NCBI RefSeq assembly: GCF_903166585.1 | Contig: NZ_CAESCM010000002.1 | Location: 124,001 to 188,000 of the forward strand | Source of the DNA: Pedobacter ghigonis | Lineage (GTDB): Bacteria; Bacteroidota; Bacteroidia; Sphingobacteriales; Sphingobacteriaceae | DNA length: 64,000 nt | Direction: 5' to 3' | Part shown: positions 18,435 through 26,243 of the stretch, piece by piece | Layout of the letters: each line of letters starts with the position of its first letter | How positions within the stretch are numbered: the stretch's first letter is position 1 | Program-made: the position numbers and the translations under genes | Notes under the pieces: generated by a model | Told to the model about the DNA's origin: nothing | What the model saw: only the letters and a program-made list of their open reading frames with translations | Databases searched by the model: none

Positions 18435-19502
18435 ATGAGCGTTTCTCCCAACTTAAACCAAACCAAAACCTTAACCATTGCGGTTACAGGTTTAAATGCC
18501 AACGATAATCCCGGCCCCGGCCTGGGGGTAATCAGGGCGTTAAGGGCTGGTTTTGGAGAAAATTTGCGGATTATCGGACTGGCTTACGAAACCCTTGAGC
18601 CTGCCATTTATTTAAGCGATTTGGTAAATAAAACCTATCGCATTCCTTACCCAACCGCTGGAACGGAGGCCTTGAAAAAACGCTTACAGCAGATTCAGGA
18701 AATAGAACACATAGATGTGCTGATCCCGAATTTTGATGCAGAGCTGTTTAATTTTATTAAGCTGGAAAGAGAGCTCTTGAATATAGGCATTCATACCTTT
18801 TTACCTACTCACCAGCAGCTGGCAGCGCGTGATAAAGTAAATCTGCAGGCATTTGGGAATAATCATGGCTTTGATGTACCTGCCAGCGAAATCATTTTTA
18901 GCGCATCGGAACTTGATCAGATAGCAGATAAATTAGGCTTTCCGCTGGTAATAAAAGGTAAATTTTACGAGGCCACCGTAGTGCAGCATATTGGTGAGGC
19001 CTATAAAGCTTTTTACAAATTGCAGGCCAAATGGGGGCTTCCCATTATTGTGCAGCAATTTATTAAAGGTGCCGAAATTAACATTGCAGGCCTTGCCGAT
19101 GGTAATGGGAATGCCCTTAGCGTAATCCCAATGCGTAAAATGTACATAACCGAAAAAGGTAAAGCCTGGGCCGGAATTACCATCACAGATGAAAAACTAA
19201 TTAATCTGGCCAGGGAATTTGCCAAAGCAAGCCACTGGAAAGGCGGTTTCGAGCTCGAAATTATGCGCGATGACAAAGATGCTTTATATATTATGGAGGT
19301 TAACCCCCGCTTTCCGGCATGGATTTATTTATCGGTTGCCGCCGGGCAAAACCAACCCCAATTGCTGGTTGATTTGGCTTTGGGCAAGCCCGTACAAGCA
19401 TTAACAGCATACACCGCAGGTAAAATGTTTGTCCGATATGCCTGGGATAATATTATTGACGTAGCTGAATTTCAAAAGTTATCGGCTTTTGGGGAACTGT
19501 AA
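18435..19502 (+). CDS. ATP-grasp ligase, carbamoyl-phosphate-synthase-like
   Basis: 355 residues. An N-terminal Rossmann-like part (about 12-115; IAVTGLNANDNPGPGLGVIRAL) is followed by an ATP-grasp domain: Lys134 and Lys174 (FPLVIKGK) as nucleotide contacts, FELE (272-275) and MEVNPRFPAW (287-296) with the Mg-binding Glu and Asn. This resembles CarB-like and amino-acid or peptide ligases that make an acyl-phosphate and join it to an amine. The substrate is not evident. It lies 21 bp after the PqqD-like gene and 120 bp before the PLP enzyme gene, separated from the latter by a repeat remnant. Confidence 0.85.
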   Translation: MSVSPNLNQTKTLTIAVTGLNANDNPGPGLGVIRALRAGFGENLRIIGLAYETLEPAIYLSDLVNKTYRIPYPTAGTEALKKRLQQIQEIEHIDVLIPNFDAELFNFIKLERELLNIGIHTFLPTHQQLAARDKVNLQAFGNNHGFDVPASEIIFSASELDQIADKLGFPLVIKGKFYEATVVQHIGEAYKAFYKLQAKWGLPIIVQQFIKGAEINIAGLADGNGNALSVIPMRKMYITEKGKAWAGITITDEKLINLAREFAKASHWKGGFELEIMRDDKDALYIMEVNPRFPAWIYLSVAAGQNQPQLLVDLALGKPVQALTAYTAGKMFVRYAWDNIIDVAEFQKLSAFGEL

Positions 19503-19570
19503 AGATGAAAAGTTAGTAGGCGGAGAATTGGAATATCAGCGCTTTGAAATTTATTGGCTTTAGCCTTAAA

Positions 19571-19618
19571 CTTCGTGTCCCTCTGTGAAAGCTTTGTGCC
19601 CTTTGTGGTTAAAAAATA
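19571..19618. repeat. Intergenic repeat remnant inside the unusual cluster
   Basis: The spacer between the ATP-grasp and PLP genes contains words such as CTTTGTGCCCTTTGTGGTTAA. Its complement (TTAACCACAAAGGGCACAAAG) matches, with few changes, the start of the repeat block near 60942 (TTAACCGCAAAGGGCGCAAAG). The element is widespread in this group by recollection, and here it interrupts an otherwise tight gene row. Confidence 0.55.
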
Positions 19619-19622
19619 GAAG

Positions 19623-20966
19623 ATGAAACAAAAATACGAACGACCAACCATCAGGAAAATGAATACCGGGCTTATGAACAAGTTTGGTACCCGTACTGAT
19701 TTTGATCCTGTGGAAAGCATTGATGGCGTTGTAGTTAAAGATCTTGTTGAGCAATACGGTTCGCCGGTTTTTGTCTTGGCCGAAAAACAGATCAGACGCA
19801 ATTACCAGGCGGCACTTCGGTCGTTTAAAACACGTTACCCGAAAGTACAGTTTGCCTGGAGTTACAAAACCAATTACCTGAACGCTGTTTGTAAGGTTTT
19901 CCATCAGGAGGGAAGCTGGGCCGAAGTTGTATCTGGTTTCGAATATCATAAAGCTTTGGGTAATGGCGTGGCCGGTCATCAGATTATCTTTAATGGGCCT
20001 GATAAAAAGGAAGCCGATTTAATCCTCGCGATAGAAAATCATTCGCTTATCCATATCGATCATTTCGACGAGCTTTATTTGCTTATCCGGATTACCGAGC
20101 GCATCAATAAAACGGCAAAGGTGGCCATCAGGGTTAATTTTGATACAGGCGTTTATCCGATTTGGGATCGGTTTGGCTTTAACTACGAAAATGGCCAGGC
20201 CTGGACTGCTATTACCAAAATTTCGAAAGCCGATAAATTGGAGCTTGTAGGCTTGCATTGCCACATTGGTACCTTCATGTTATCAACGGCTGCTTATGGA
20301 GTTGCCGCAACCAAACTTTGCCAGCTGGCGTTGCGTTGCAAAAACGAATTTCAAAATCCAATACAATATTTAGACCTGGGTGGTGGGTTTCCATCAACCA
20401 ATACCTTAAAAGGCGCTTATTTGCCGGGTGTTGATACCGTTCCAAGTGTCGAAGATTTTGCCGAAACCATTACCAATACCATTTTGGAAGCTGGCTTTAC
20501 CACTGATGAACTGCCGCTGTTAATTTTAGAAAGCGGGCGGGTATTGATTGATGATGCCGGTTATTTAATAGGAAGTGTTTTGGCTAATAAAAGATTAAGC
20601 GATGGAAGAAGGGCTACCATTCTCGATTTTGGTATCAATATCCTGTTTACCTCCAGTTGGTACGACCATAAAATAAGTGTGGCAAAAGAAGCAGGGCAGT
20701 ACACCGAAGAAACTGTTTTGTTCGGGCCACTCTGTATGAATATAGATGTAATTAGAGAGAGTATTATGTTGCCGCTTTTAGAGCGGGGCGACCAGGTAGT
20801 GGTGCATAAAGTTGGCGCTTACAACATGACCCAGTGGATGCAGTTTATCAATATGCGGCCTGCTGTTGTGCTGATCGATCAGCAAGCTAAAAGCCATCTG
20901 ATCAGGAAACCAGAAACATTGGCTTATTTAGAAATGATGGAGGAAGTACCCGATTACTTAAAATAA
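19623..20966 (+). CDS. Fold-III PLP enzyme (LysA-like decarboxylase family) with leader-like N-terminus
   Basis: 447 residues related to diaminopimelate, ornithine or carboxynorspermidine decarboxylases. Lys82 in WSYKTNYL should bind PLP; HCHIGT (212-217), GGGFP (253-257) and ESGR (303-306) match the phosphate-binding and HxGS/EPGR motifs, and GPLCMNID (368-375) holds the usual catalytic Cys371 and Asp375. The Ala-to-Thr change in the Lys motif and Pro-to-Ser in EPGR suggest a side branch, so the substrate is open. Before the barrel lies a 25-residue extension KYERPTIRKMNTGLMNKFG that looks like a RiPP leader (YxxPxI). See findings. Confidence 0.85.
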   Translation: MKQKYERPTIRKMNTGLMNKFGTRTDFDPVESIDGVVVKDLVEQYGSPVFVLAEKQIRRNYQAALRSFKTRYPKVQFAWSYKTNYLNAVCKVFHQEGSWAEVVSGFEYHKALGNGVAGHQIIFNGPDKKEADLILAIENHSLIHIDHFDELYLLIRITERINKTAKVAIRVNFDTGVYPIWDRFGFNYENGQAWTAITKISKADKLELVGLHCHIGTFMLSTAAYGVAATKLCQLALRCKNEFQNPIQYLDLGGGFPSTNTLKGAYLPGVDTVPSVEDFAETITNTILEAGFTTDELPLLILESGRVLIDDAGYLIGSVLANKRLSDGRRATILDFGINILFTSSWYDHKISVAKEAGQYTEETVLFGPLCMNIDVIRESIMLPLLERGDQVVVHKVGAYNMTQWMQFINMRPAVVLIDQQAKSHLIRKPETLAYLEMMEEVPDYLK

Positions 20967-21009
20967 AACCATTAAAGAAGTCAGGTTTTTAAAACTTCAC
21001 TCCTTTAAA

Positions 21010-21066
21010 ATGAAACAAGAATTTGAGAAAAAATCTACAATATTACCTAAGCGCTGCTTTAAATAG
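21010..21066 (+). other. Overlapping 18-codon ORF at the start of the transporter gene
   Basis: An ATG at 21010 opens MKQEFEKKSTILPKRCFK and stops at 21064-21066, overlapping the TTG start of the transporter fusion in another frame. It may be meaningless, or it may couple translation to that start. Confidence 0.25.
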
Positions 21067-23176
21067 TTACGCCATCCTGTTCTTCTCGCAGAACCGGATT
21101 TTAGGTGTACTGTTGCTGGTGGTATCTTTTTTTAATGTAAATGCAGGGCTGTCGGGCTTAATTTGTGTACTAGGCTCCTTAGCGCTGGTTACCGCATTGG
21201 GTTTTAAAAAAGATGATATTAAATCGGGACTTTATAGCTTTAATTCACTTCTGTTGGGGATTGGTTTCGGTACTTTTTTTAGCTTTAATTTGGCTTTCTT
21301 GCTGTGGCTGGCTACGGCTTGTTTGTTATGTGTCGTTTTAAGTATTACCCTGAGTTCGTTGTTAGGTAAATATGCCTTGCCGGCACTTTCTGTCCCTTTT
21401 GTGCTTAGTTTTTGGATGGTTTTAGTTGCTGCAAACGGGTATTTAGGTATGGGTTTACTGCAAAAAGGGAGTTCATTGATCTTTGAACTGAACAGTAATT
21501 CACCATCTCACTTTACCCGGCTTTGCCATCTTTTCGATCACCTGAGTGTACCCGCCTATGTGTTACTTTTCTTGAGGTCGGTTAGTGCAATCCTGTTTCA
21601 GAATAGTGTGCTTGCCGGGATCATTATCAGCATTGGGTTTTTAATTCATTCGCGTATTAGTTTTAGCCTGCTGGTAATTGGCTTTATTGCGTCATGTATA
21701 ATAAACCAGCTTACCGGAACTTATCCTGGTGGAATAAGTAATTACTATCTGGGTGCAAATTTTATGATGGTAAGTTGTGCTATCGGTGGTTTTTTCTTAA
21801 TCCCCTCATGTCGCTCTTATTTGTGGGCAATTGCTGTAATTCCCTTTACTTTTCTGGTTTTAAACGGACTTTCGCGCATGCTGCTGGTGTATAATCTTCC
21901 GGTGCTTTCAATGCCATTTTGTTTGGTTACCCTTGGCTTGTTGTATTTTTTCATGCTCAGGAAAAAGCCAGGCAAATTGCAGCTTACATCGCTCCAGCAT
22001 TATTCTCCCGAAACCAACTTATATCAGTTTTTAAACGGGCAACAGCGACTAAAAGATTTTAAGTATTTCAACTTAAGCTTGCCGTTTATGGGTGCATGGA
22101 CAGTCTCGCAAGGTTATGAAGGCCAAATTACGCACAAAAACGAATGGCAACACGCTTTGGATTTTGTGTTAAAAGATATTGATGATAAAAGTTACCAGCT
22201 ACCGGGCATAAAGCCCGAGGATTATTACTGTTTTAACAAACCTGTTTTAGCTGTTGGTGATGGCCAGGTGCAGGAAGTAATTGCGCATATAGATGATAAT
22301 GCGATTGGACAGGTTAACCTGCAACAAAACTGGGGCAATACCATCGTAATTAAGCATGCCGAAAATTTATACAGTAAAGTTTCGCATTTAAAAAAGAACA
22401 GTGTAAAAGTTAAAGCCGGCGATTATGTAAAGCAGGGTGATACTATTGCCCTTTGTGGCAATTCTGGCCGCTCGCCCGAGCCGCACTTGCATTTTCAGGT
22501 GCAATGCACTCCTTACATTGGCTCTAAAACTTACCCTTATCCCTTTGCTTATTTCACTGTTGTTGGTCAGGCTGAATTAAAAACATTCGAAACTCCACAA
22601 GAGGGCAGTAGCATTGAACGACCTGAAATAAATCCCTATTTAAAAAATGCCTTTCACTTTCAGCCGGGCTACATAACTAGTGTTACAGATGATAACGGAC
22701 ATGCCGAAACCTGGGAAGTATTTACCGACGATTTTAACGTAACCTACTTTTTCTGCCACGAAAATCAGGCTGTTGCCTATTTTGTAAATAATGCCAATAT
22801 ATTTTATTTCACCAGGTTTTACGGCGATAAAAATGCTTTGCTCTTCCGTTTTTATCAGGTGGCCTATAAAGTTAATTATTCCGCGCAACCAGTGGCCGAT
22901 AGTTTTGCTACTGATGCTGAAAGTTTTAACCCGGCTTTATGGTTGCAGGATATAATGGCTCCCTTCTATAACTTTATCCAAAATACCTATAGCAATGCAA
23001 TTGAAACAAAAGCAAACGGGCTAACTGTACATGCAGCCGTGGGCCGACAGCTTCTGGGTAAACATAAGCATTTAATAAAGGCTGAAATATTGGTAGGTAA
23101 CAAAGGGATTGAGGGCTTTACCATGCAATATCGAAACAAACAGTTAAAAGTAAAATGGGAAACAAGTTCAGTTTAA
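21023..23176 (+). CDS. Urea-transporter-like membrane protein fused to M23 peptidase domain
   Basis: 717 residues. Residues 1-315 are about ten membrane segments with both signature repeats of the urea-transporter family, LPALSVPF (119-126) and LPVLSMPF (292-299), plus FNSLLLGIGFG and LGANFMMVSCAIGG. Residues 350-510 form an M23/LytM domain: QHALDF (376-381), VLAVGDGQV, GNTIVIKH and HLHFQV (488-493) supply plausible zinc ligands, though the first motif is HxxD, not HxxxD. A beta-rich C-terminal part (520-717) is unassigned. In-frame stop at 21011 and no earlier ATG force a TTG start at 21023, which gives a normal family N-terminus. It overlaps the next gene by 22 bp. Confidence 0.82.
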   Translation: MRKNLQYYLSAALNSYAILFFSQNRILGVLLLVVSFFNVNAGLSGLICVLGSLALVTALGFKKDDIKSGLYSFNSLLLGIGFGTFFSFNLAFLLWLATACLLCVVLSITLSSLLGKYALPALSVPFVLSFWMVLVAANGYLGMGLLQKGSSLIFELNSNSPSHFTRLCHLFDHLSVPAYVLLFLRSVSAILFQNSVLAGIIISIGFLIHSRISFSLLVIGFIASCIINQLTGTYPGGISNYYLGANFMMVSCAIGGFFLIPSCRSYLWAIAVIPFTFLVLNGLSRMLLVYNLPVLSMPFCLVTLGLLYFFMLRKKPGKLQLTSLQHYSPETNLYQFLNGQQRLKDFKYFNLSLPFMGAWTVSQGYEGQITHKNEWQHALDFVLKDIDDKSYQLPGIKPEDYYCFNKPVLAVGDGQVQEVIAHIDDNAIGQVNLQQNWGNTIVIKHAENLYSKVSHLKKNSVKVKAGDYVKQGDTIALCGNSGRSPEPHLHFQVQCTPYIGSKTYPYPFAYFTVVGQAELKTFETPQEGSSIERPEINPYLKNAFHFQPGYITSVTDDNGHAETWEVFTDDFNVTYFFCHENQAVAYFVNNANIFYFTRFYGDKNALLFRFYQVAYKVNYSAQPVADSFATDAESFNPALWLQDIMAPFYNFIQNTYSNAIETKANGLTVHAAVGRQLLGKHKHLIKAEILVGNKGIEGFTMQYRNKQLKVKWETSSV

Positions 23177-24297
23177 CGATCCTGCTTTTAATTGTTTGGA
23201 TAACAGTTAGTAAAGCGCAAAGCAGCTATCAGGTAACCGATAGTACTTCTTTAGCACTTTTTAATGCCGCCGAATGGCAGCAGCTTATCGTTTTTGGCAA
23301 AGAGGCAATCAGTAATGGAGACGATTTTCCTTTGCTTCGGTTGCGCATTGCTTATGCCTCGTTTGTGCGGGGTAATTATATCGACGCATTGGTTCAGTAC
23401 AATAAAGTGTTGGCGAATGACAGGCATAACCAGATAGCCTTATACTATGCTTATTTATGTAATATTTATTTAAACCGGCCGGAGAACGCCGGTTGGTTTG
23501 CCGCTGCTTTAGATTCCGCAAAGGTTGAGGGCAAACAGTTAAGGTCTTTTAAAATTATTTCGCTAGGGGCCGAGAGTGGAATCAAGTTTACCAATATCTA
23601 CGAAAGAGGTAATTCTTCCTATTCGAGGGCTTTTGTTGATTTCAGCCTCGCTTACAGGTTAAATTTATCTACGTCCTTTTCGTACTATTACCAACCCATT
23701 CATAATGATCACATTATTCAGCCGGGCTACTATGCAAAATTGAGTTATACGCCTTTTAAGAGATTTAGTTTTGTAGGAGCATATCATTACATGCGGTCTG
23801 ATTTAAGGCAACTGGTATATCAGAATAATGCCAGCTTATTGGGTGTTAAATTTGCAGGCGATGCCGGCGATTTCCAGGGCGATTTTATCTTATCGCAAAT
23901 TGGCGATGAAAAAACAAGGCAGTATAATATGCAGTTTGTAAGGTATTTATCAGGCAACCTGAATTTTTACAGCATTAGCCGCTTTTCACTTGTTGATGTG
24001 TTAAGTGAGCATAATATGGTTGTACAGCAATTGTTTGGCTTTAAGCCTGTCAGTAAGCTTTGGTTTGAAGGCGTTGTAACCCTGGGCAACCAGTACAATT
24101 ACGCAGAGGCCGATGCGCTATATTTTTATAATGGCTTTGATAAAACGAAATTTAAGGCTGGCGCAAACTGTTATTTTTTGTTAAAACAGCGGCTACTTTT
24201 AGGATTGAATTATACATTTGAGCGTAAATCTGATAATATCTTTAAATTTAACTATTTACAACATTCAATTAACGGCGGCATTACATGGAATTTTTAA
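23155..24297 (+). CDS. TPR plus outer-membrane beta-barrel protein (YaiO-like)
   Basis: 380 residues with a signal peptide (cut after SKAQ). Residues about 35-125 hold TPR-like helical repeats (YIDALVQYNKVLANDRHNQIALY). From about 135 on, alternating beta strands with aromatic girdles run to a terminal Phe (INGGITWNF), as in outer-membrane barrels of the YaiO type. Its start lies inside the transporter-fusion gene (22 bp overlap), and its end overlaps the next gene by 13 bp, so the three are co-translated. It could form the outer-membrane part of an export or envelope complex. Pore activity is inference. Confidence 0.72.
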   Translation: MGNKFSLTILLLIVWITVSKAQSSYQVTDSTSLALFNAAEWQQLIVFGKEAISNGDDFPLLRLRIAYASFVRGNYIDALVQYNKVLANDRHNQIALYYAYLCNIYLNRPENAGWFAAALDSAKVEGKQLRSFKIISLGAESGIKFTNIYERGNSSYSRAFVDFSLAYRLNLSTSFSYYYQPIHNDHIIQPGYYAKLSYTPFKRFSFVGAYHYMRSDLRQLVYQNNASLLGVKFAGDAGDFQGDFILSQIGDEKTRQYNMQFVRYLSGNLNFYSISRFSLVDVLSEHNMVVQQLFGFKPVSKLWFEGVVTLGNQYNYAEADALYFYNGFDKTKFKAGANCYFLLKQRLLLGLNYTFERKSDNIFKFNYLQHSINGGITWNF

Positions 24298-24908
24298 AAC
24301 AATTTATGGTCTTTGCAATTCTGGGCTTATCCGTATTTGAGGTAAATGCCCAAAGCAGTGCTGCATTGCAAAAGGCCTTTCAGAATAGTTATAACAACGA
24401 GAGTAAAAAGAGTTATGCCGAGGCCATAAGTGATATTATGCCTTTTTATGCCGAAAATAATTACGAAGCTAACCTCCGCATCGGCTGGCTGTATTATTTG
24501 GCCAAAAATTATACCGCATCGCAAAATTATTATAACAGGGCCATCATTGCACGGCCAAATTCAGTAGAAGCACGGTTTGGTTTAATCAAAGCACTGTCGT
24601 TGTTAAGCAGTTGGGAGAAAGTGATGGAGCAGTATAACAGCATTCTTAAAATTGATCCCCAAAATACACAGGCAAACTATTGGGCAGGTGTAATTATCTA
24701 CAACCGGAAACAGTATACCAACGCATCCAGGTATTTTGCCCGGGTAGTAGCTTTGTATCCATTTGATTATGATGGCAACCACATGTTAGGCTGGTCTTTA
24801 TTGTTTTCAGGCAGAAAACCCGAGGCAAAGGCCTGTTTCGAACGCGCATTATTAATAAAACCTGGCGATACATCGAGCACCGATGGGCTAAACAGATCGG
24901 TTAAATAG
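24285..24908 (+). CDS. Secreted TPR-repeat protein
   Basis: 207 residues. A signal peptide (MEFLKQFMVFAILGLSVFEVNAQ) is followed by four or five tetratricopeptide repeats (YAEAISDIMPFYAENNYEANL, YNRAIIARPNSVEARFG, YNSILKIDPQNTQANY, FARVVALYPFDYDGN, FERALLIKPGDTSS). It is likely a periplasmic scaffold protein. Its start overlaps the barrel gene by 13 bp, and it is the last gene of the cluster. The split between this protein and its TPR-barrel neighbour resembles one TPR assembly divided over two genes. Confidence 0.8.
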   Translation: MEFLKQFMVFAILGLSVFEVNAQSSAALQKAFQNSYNNESKKSYAEAISDIMPFYAENNYEANLRIGWLYYLAKNYTASQNYYNRAIIARPNSVEARFGLIKALSLLSSWEKVMEQYNSILKIDPQNTQANYWAGVIIYNRKQYTNASRYFARVVALYPFDYDGNHMLGWSLLFSGRKPEAKACFERALLIKPGDTSSTDGLNRSVK

Positions 24909-24967
24909 GGCCTAACAGGCAATTAATCAATATATTTAGCATTTATTTATGCATTAAAAATAAAAAA

Positions 24968-24997
24968 TTGATTTATAGGTATTTAACCATATCTTTG
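24968..24997 (+). promoter_or_regulatory. Consensus Bacteroidota promoter of the cold-shock gene
   Basis: TTG (24968-24970), 19 bases, then TATCTTTG (24990-24997). This is a perfect match to the TTG-N19-TAnnTTTG consensus. The implied leader is about 16 nt, short for a cold-shock gene. Confidence 0.75.
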
Positions 24998-25019
24998 GTG
25001 CAAATTAAAATACAATATA

Positions 25020-25211
25020 ATGCAACAAGGAACAGTAAAATTTTTTAATGAAACTAAAGGTTTTGGATTTATCATCCCTTCAAATGGCGATGCCGAAATT
25101 TTTGTTCATGCTTCAGGCTTAATTGACACCATTCGCGAGAATGATACCGTAAACTACGAAGTAGAAGAAGGTAGAAAAGGCCTAAACGCGGTAAATGTAA
25201 AAGTAGCTTAA
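25020..25211 (+). CDS. Cold-shock domain protein (CspA family)
   Basis: 63 residues, the length of a single cold-shock domain. RNP1 (KGFGFI, within FFNETKGFGFI) and RNP2 (IFVHASGL) are clear. Members bind single-stranded RNA or DNA and melt RNA structure. Monocistronic between a consensus promoter and a strong terminator. Slightly shorter than E. coli CspA (70 aa) but normal for this phylum. Confidence 0.95.
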   Translation: MQQGTVKFFNETKGFGFIIPSNGDAEIFVHASGLIDTIRENDTVNYEVEEGRKGLNAVNVKVA

Positions 25212-25237
25212 GAAAACTCAAACACATAAATCGTAAA

Positions 25238-25267
25238 AGGTCCCGATGTAAATCGGGACCTTTTTTT
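25238..25267 (+). terminator. Rho-independent terminator of the cold-shock gene
   Basis: AGGTCCCGAT-GTAA-ATCGGGACCT followed by seven T. Ten-base perfect stem with tetraloop. Confidence 0.92.
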
Positions 25268-25285
25268 ATGCTATTGATTTTTACC

Positions 25286-25374
25286 CGTCATTGCGAAGAG
25301 GAACGACGAAGCAATCTTATTAAAAAATTTTAGGTTGGAACCCAATAGAGATTGCTTCGTTCCTCGCAATGATG
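25286..25374. repeat. Long inverted repeat of the CGTCATTGCGA type
   Basis: Arms CGTCATTGCGA...GAACGACGAAGCAATCT and AGATTGCTTCGTTCCTCGCAATGATG are complementary apart from a small insertion, around a 30 bp centre. I recall this element as a common non-coding repeat in Bacteroidota genomes. It sits between the cold-shock terminator and the sdh promoter. Confidence 0.75.
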
Positions 25375-25506
25375 AATTTTCTAACATAAAAACCTTAAAA
25401 ATCCAATAATCTTCCAAATATTTCAGAATATGCTTTAGAATGTTTCTAAATAAATGTTTTATCGTTGTTTTGTCATATTCGTTTATAAATTAAACTCATA
25501 ATTAAA

Positions 25507-25514
25507 TACTTTTG
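25507..25514 (+). promoter_or_regulatory. -7 box of the sdhCAB operon
   Basis: TACTTTTG matches TAnnTTTG fully and lies 30 bp before the sdhC start. No convincing TTG box is found at the expected distance upstream. Confidence 0.5.
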
Positions 25515-25543
25515 CAAGAAATATAGATATAAATCCTAATCAA

Positions 25544-26224
25544 ATGAGTGGTTTCGGAAATGCGCTTTCTTCATCAATAGGGAAGAAATTCATCATGGGT
25601 ATTACAGGTTTGTTCCTGATACTTTTTTTAATTGTACACTGTTTTATTAATGCATTAATTTTCATTAATGATGGTGGCTTAACCTTTAACATTGGGGCAC
25701 ACTTTATGGCTACCAACTGGTTAATCAGGGCAGGTGAAATTGTGTTGTTTATTGGTTTGCTTGTACACATTTTTCAGGCATTGAGGTTAACCCTGCAAAA
25801 CCAAAAAGCCAGACCAGTTAAATATGCAGTGAACGATGGTAAAGCTAATAGTAAGTGGTATAGCCGCTCAATGGGATTATTGGGAACGCTATTGCTTATT
25901 TTCTTAGTGGTTCACTTAAAAGATTTTTGGGTAGTTTCTCGTTTTACCGGAATTCCAACGGTAGATGCGAATGGCCACGAAGACCTTTATGCCGTAATGA
26001 GAGAGAAATTCCAGGATCCGGTAAGGGTTGCGGTGTACATCTTAGCTATGTTTTCTTTATGCTACCACTTATTGCATGGTTTTGCTTCGGCTTTCCAGAC
26101 ATTAGGCTGGAACCACTCAAAATATAACGGTATAATAAAAGGCTTAGGCGTTTGGTATTCGATTATTATTTCGATCCTTTTCGCAGCAATGCCAATTGCA
26201 GTTTATGCAGGTTTAATTAATTAG
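25544..26224 (+). CDS. sdhC: Succinate dehydrogenase cytochrome b subunit
   Basis: 226 residues with five hydrophobic segments, the single-subunit b558-type anchor found in Bacteroidota. Haem-ligand histidines are plausible in LIVHCFINA, IGLLVHIFQAL, LVVHLKDFW and YHLLHGFASAFQTLGW. It anchors the flavoprotein and iron-sulfur subunits in the inner membrane and passes electrons to menaquinone. First gene of the operon, 19 bp before sdhA. Confidence 0.93.
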   Translation: MSGFGNALSSSIGKKFIMGITGLFLILFLIVHCFINALIFINDGGLTFNIGAHFMATNWLIRAGEIVLFIGLLVHIFQALRLTLQNQKARPVKYAVNDGKANSKWYSRSMGLLGTLLLIFLVVHLKDFWVVSRFTGIPTVDANGHEDLYAVMREKFQDPVRVAVYILAMFSLCYHLLHGFASAFQTLGWNHSKYNGIIKGLGVWYSIIISILFAAMPIAVYAGLIN

Positions 26225-26243
26225 TTTTTAGCACAAAAGAGAT

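Noticed and set aside
19472..19979. Two overlapping minus-strand frames (109 and 137 residues)
   Set aside because: They are antisense to the ATP-grasp end and PLP enzyme start and cross a repeat.
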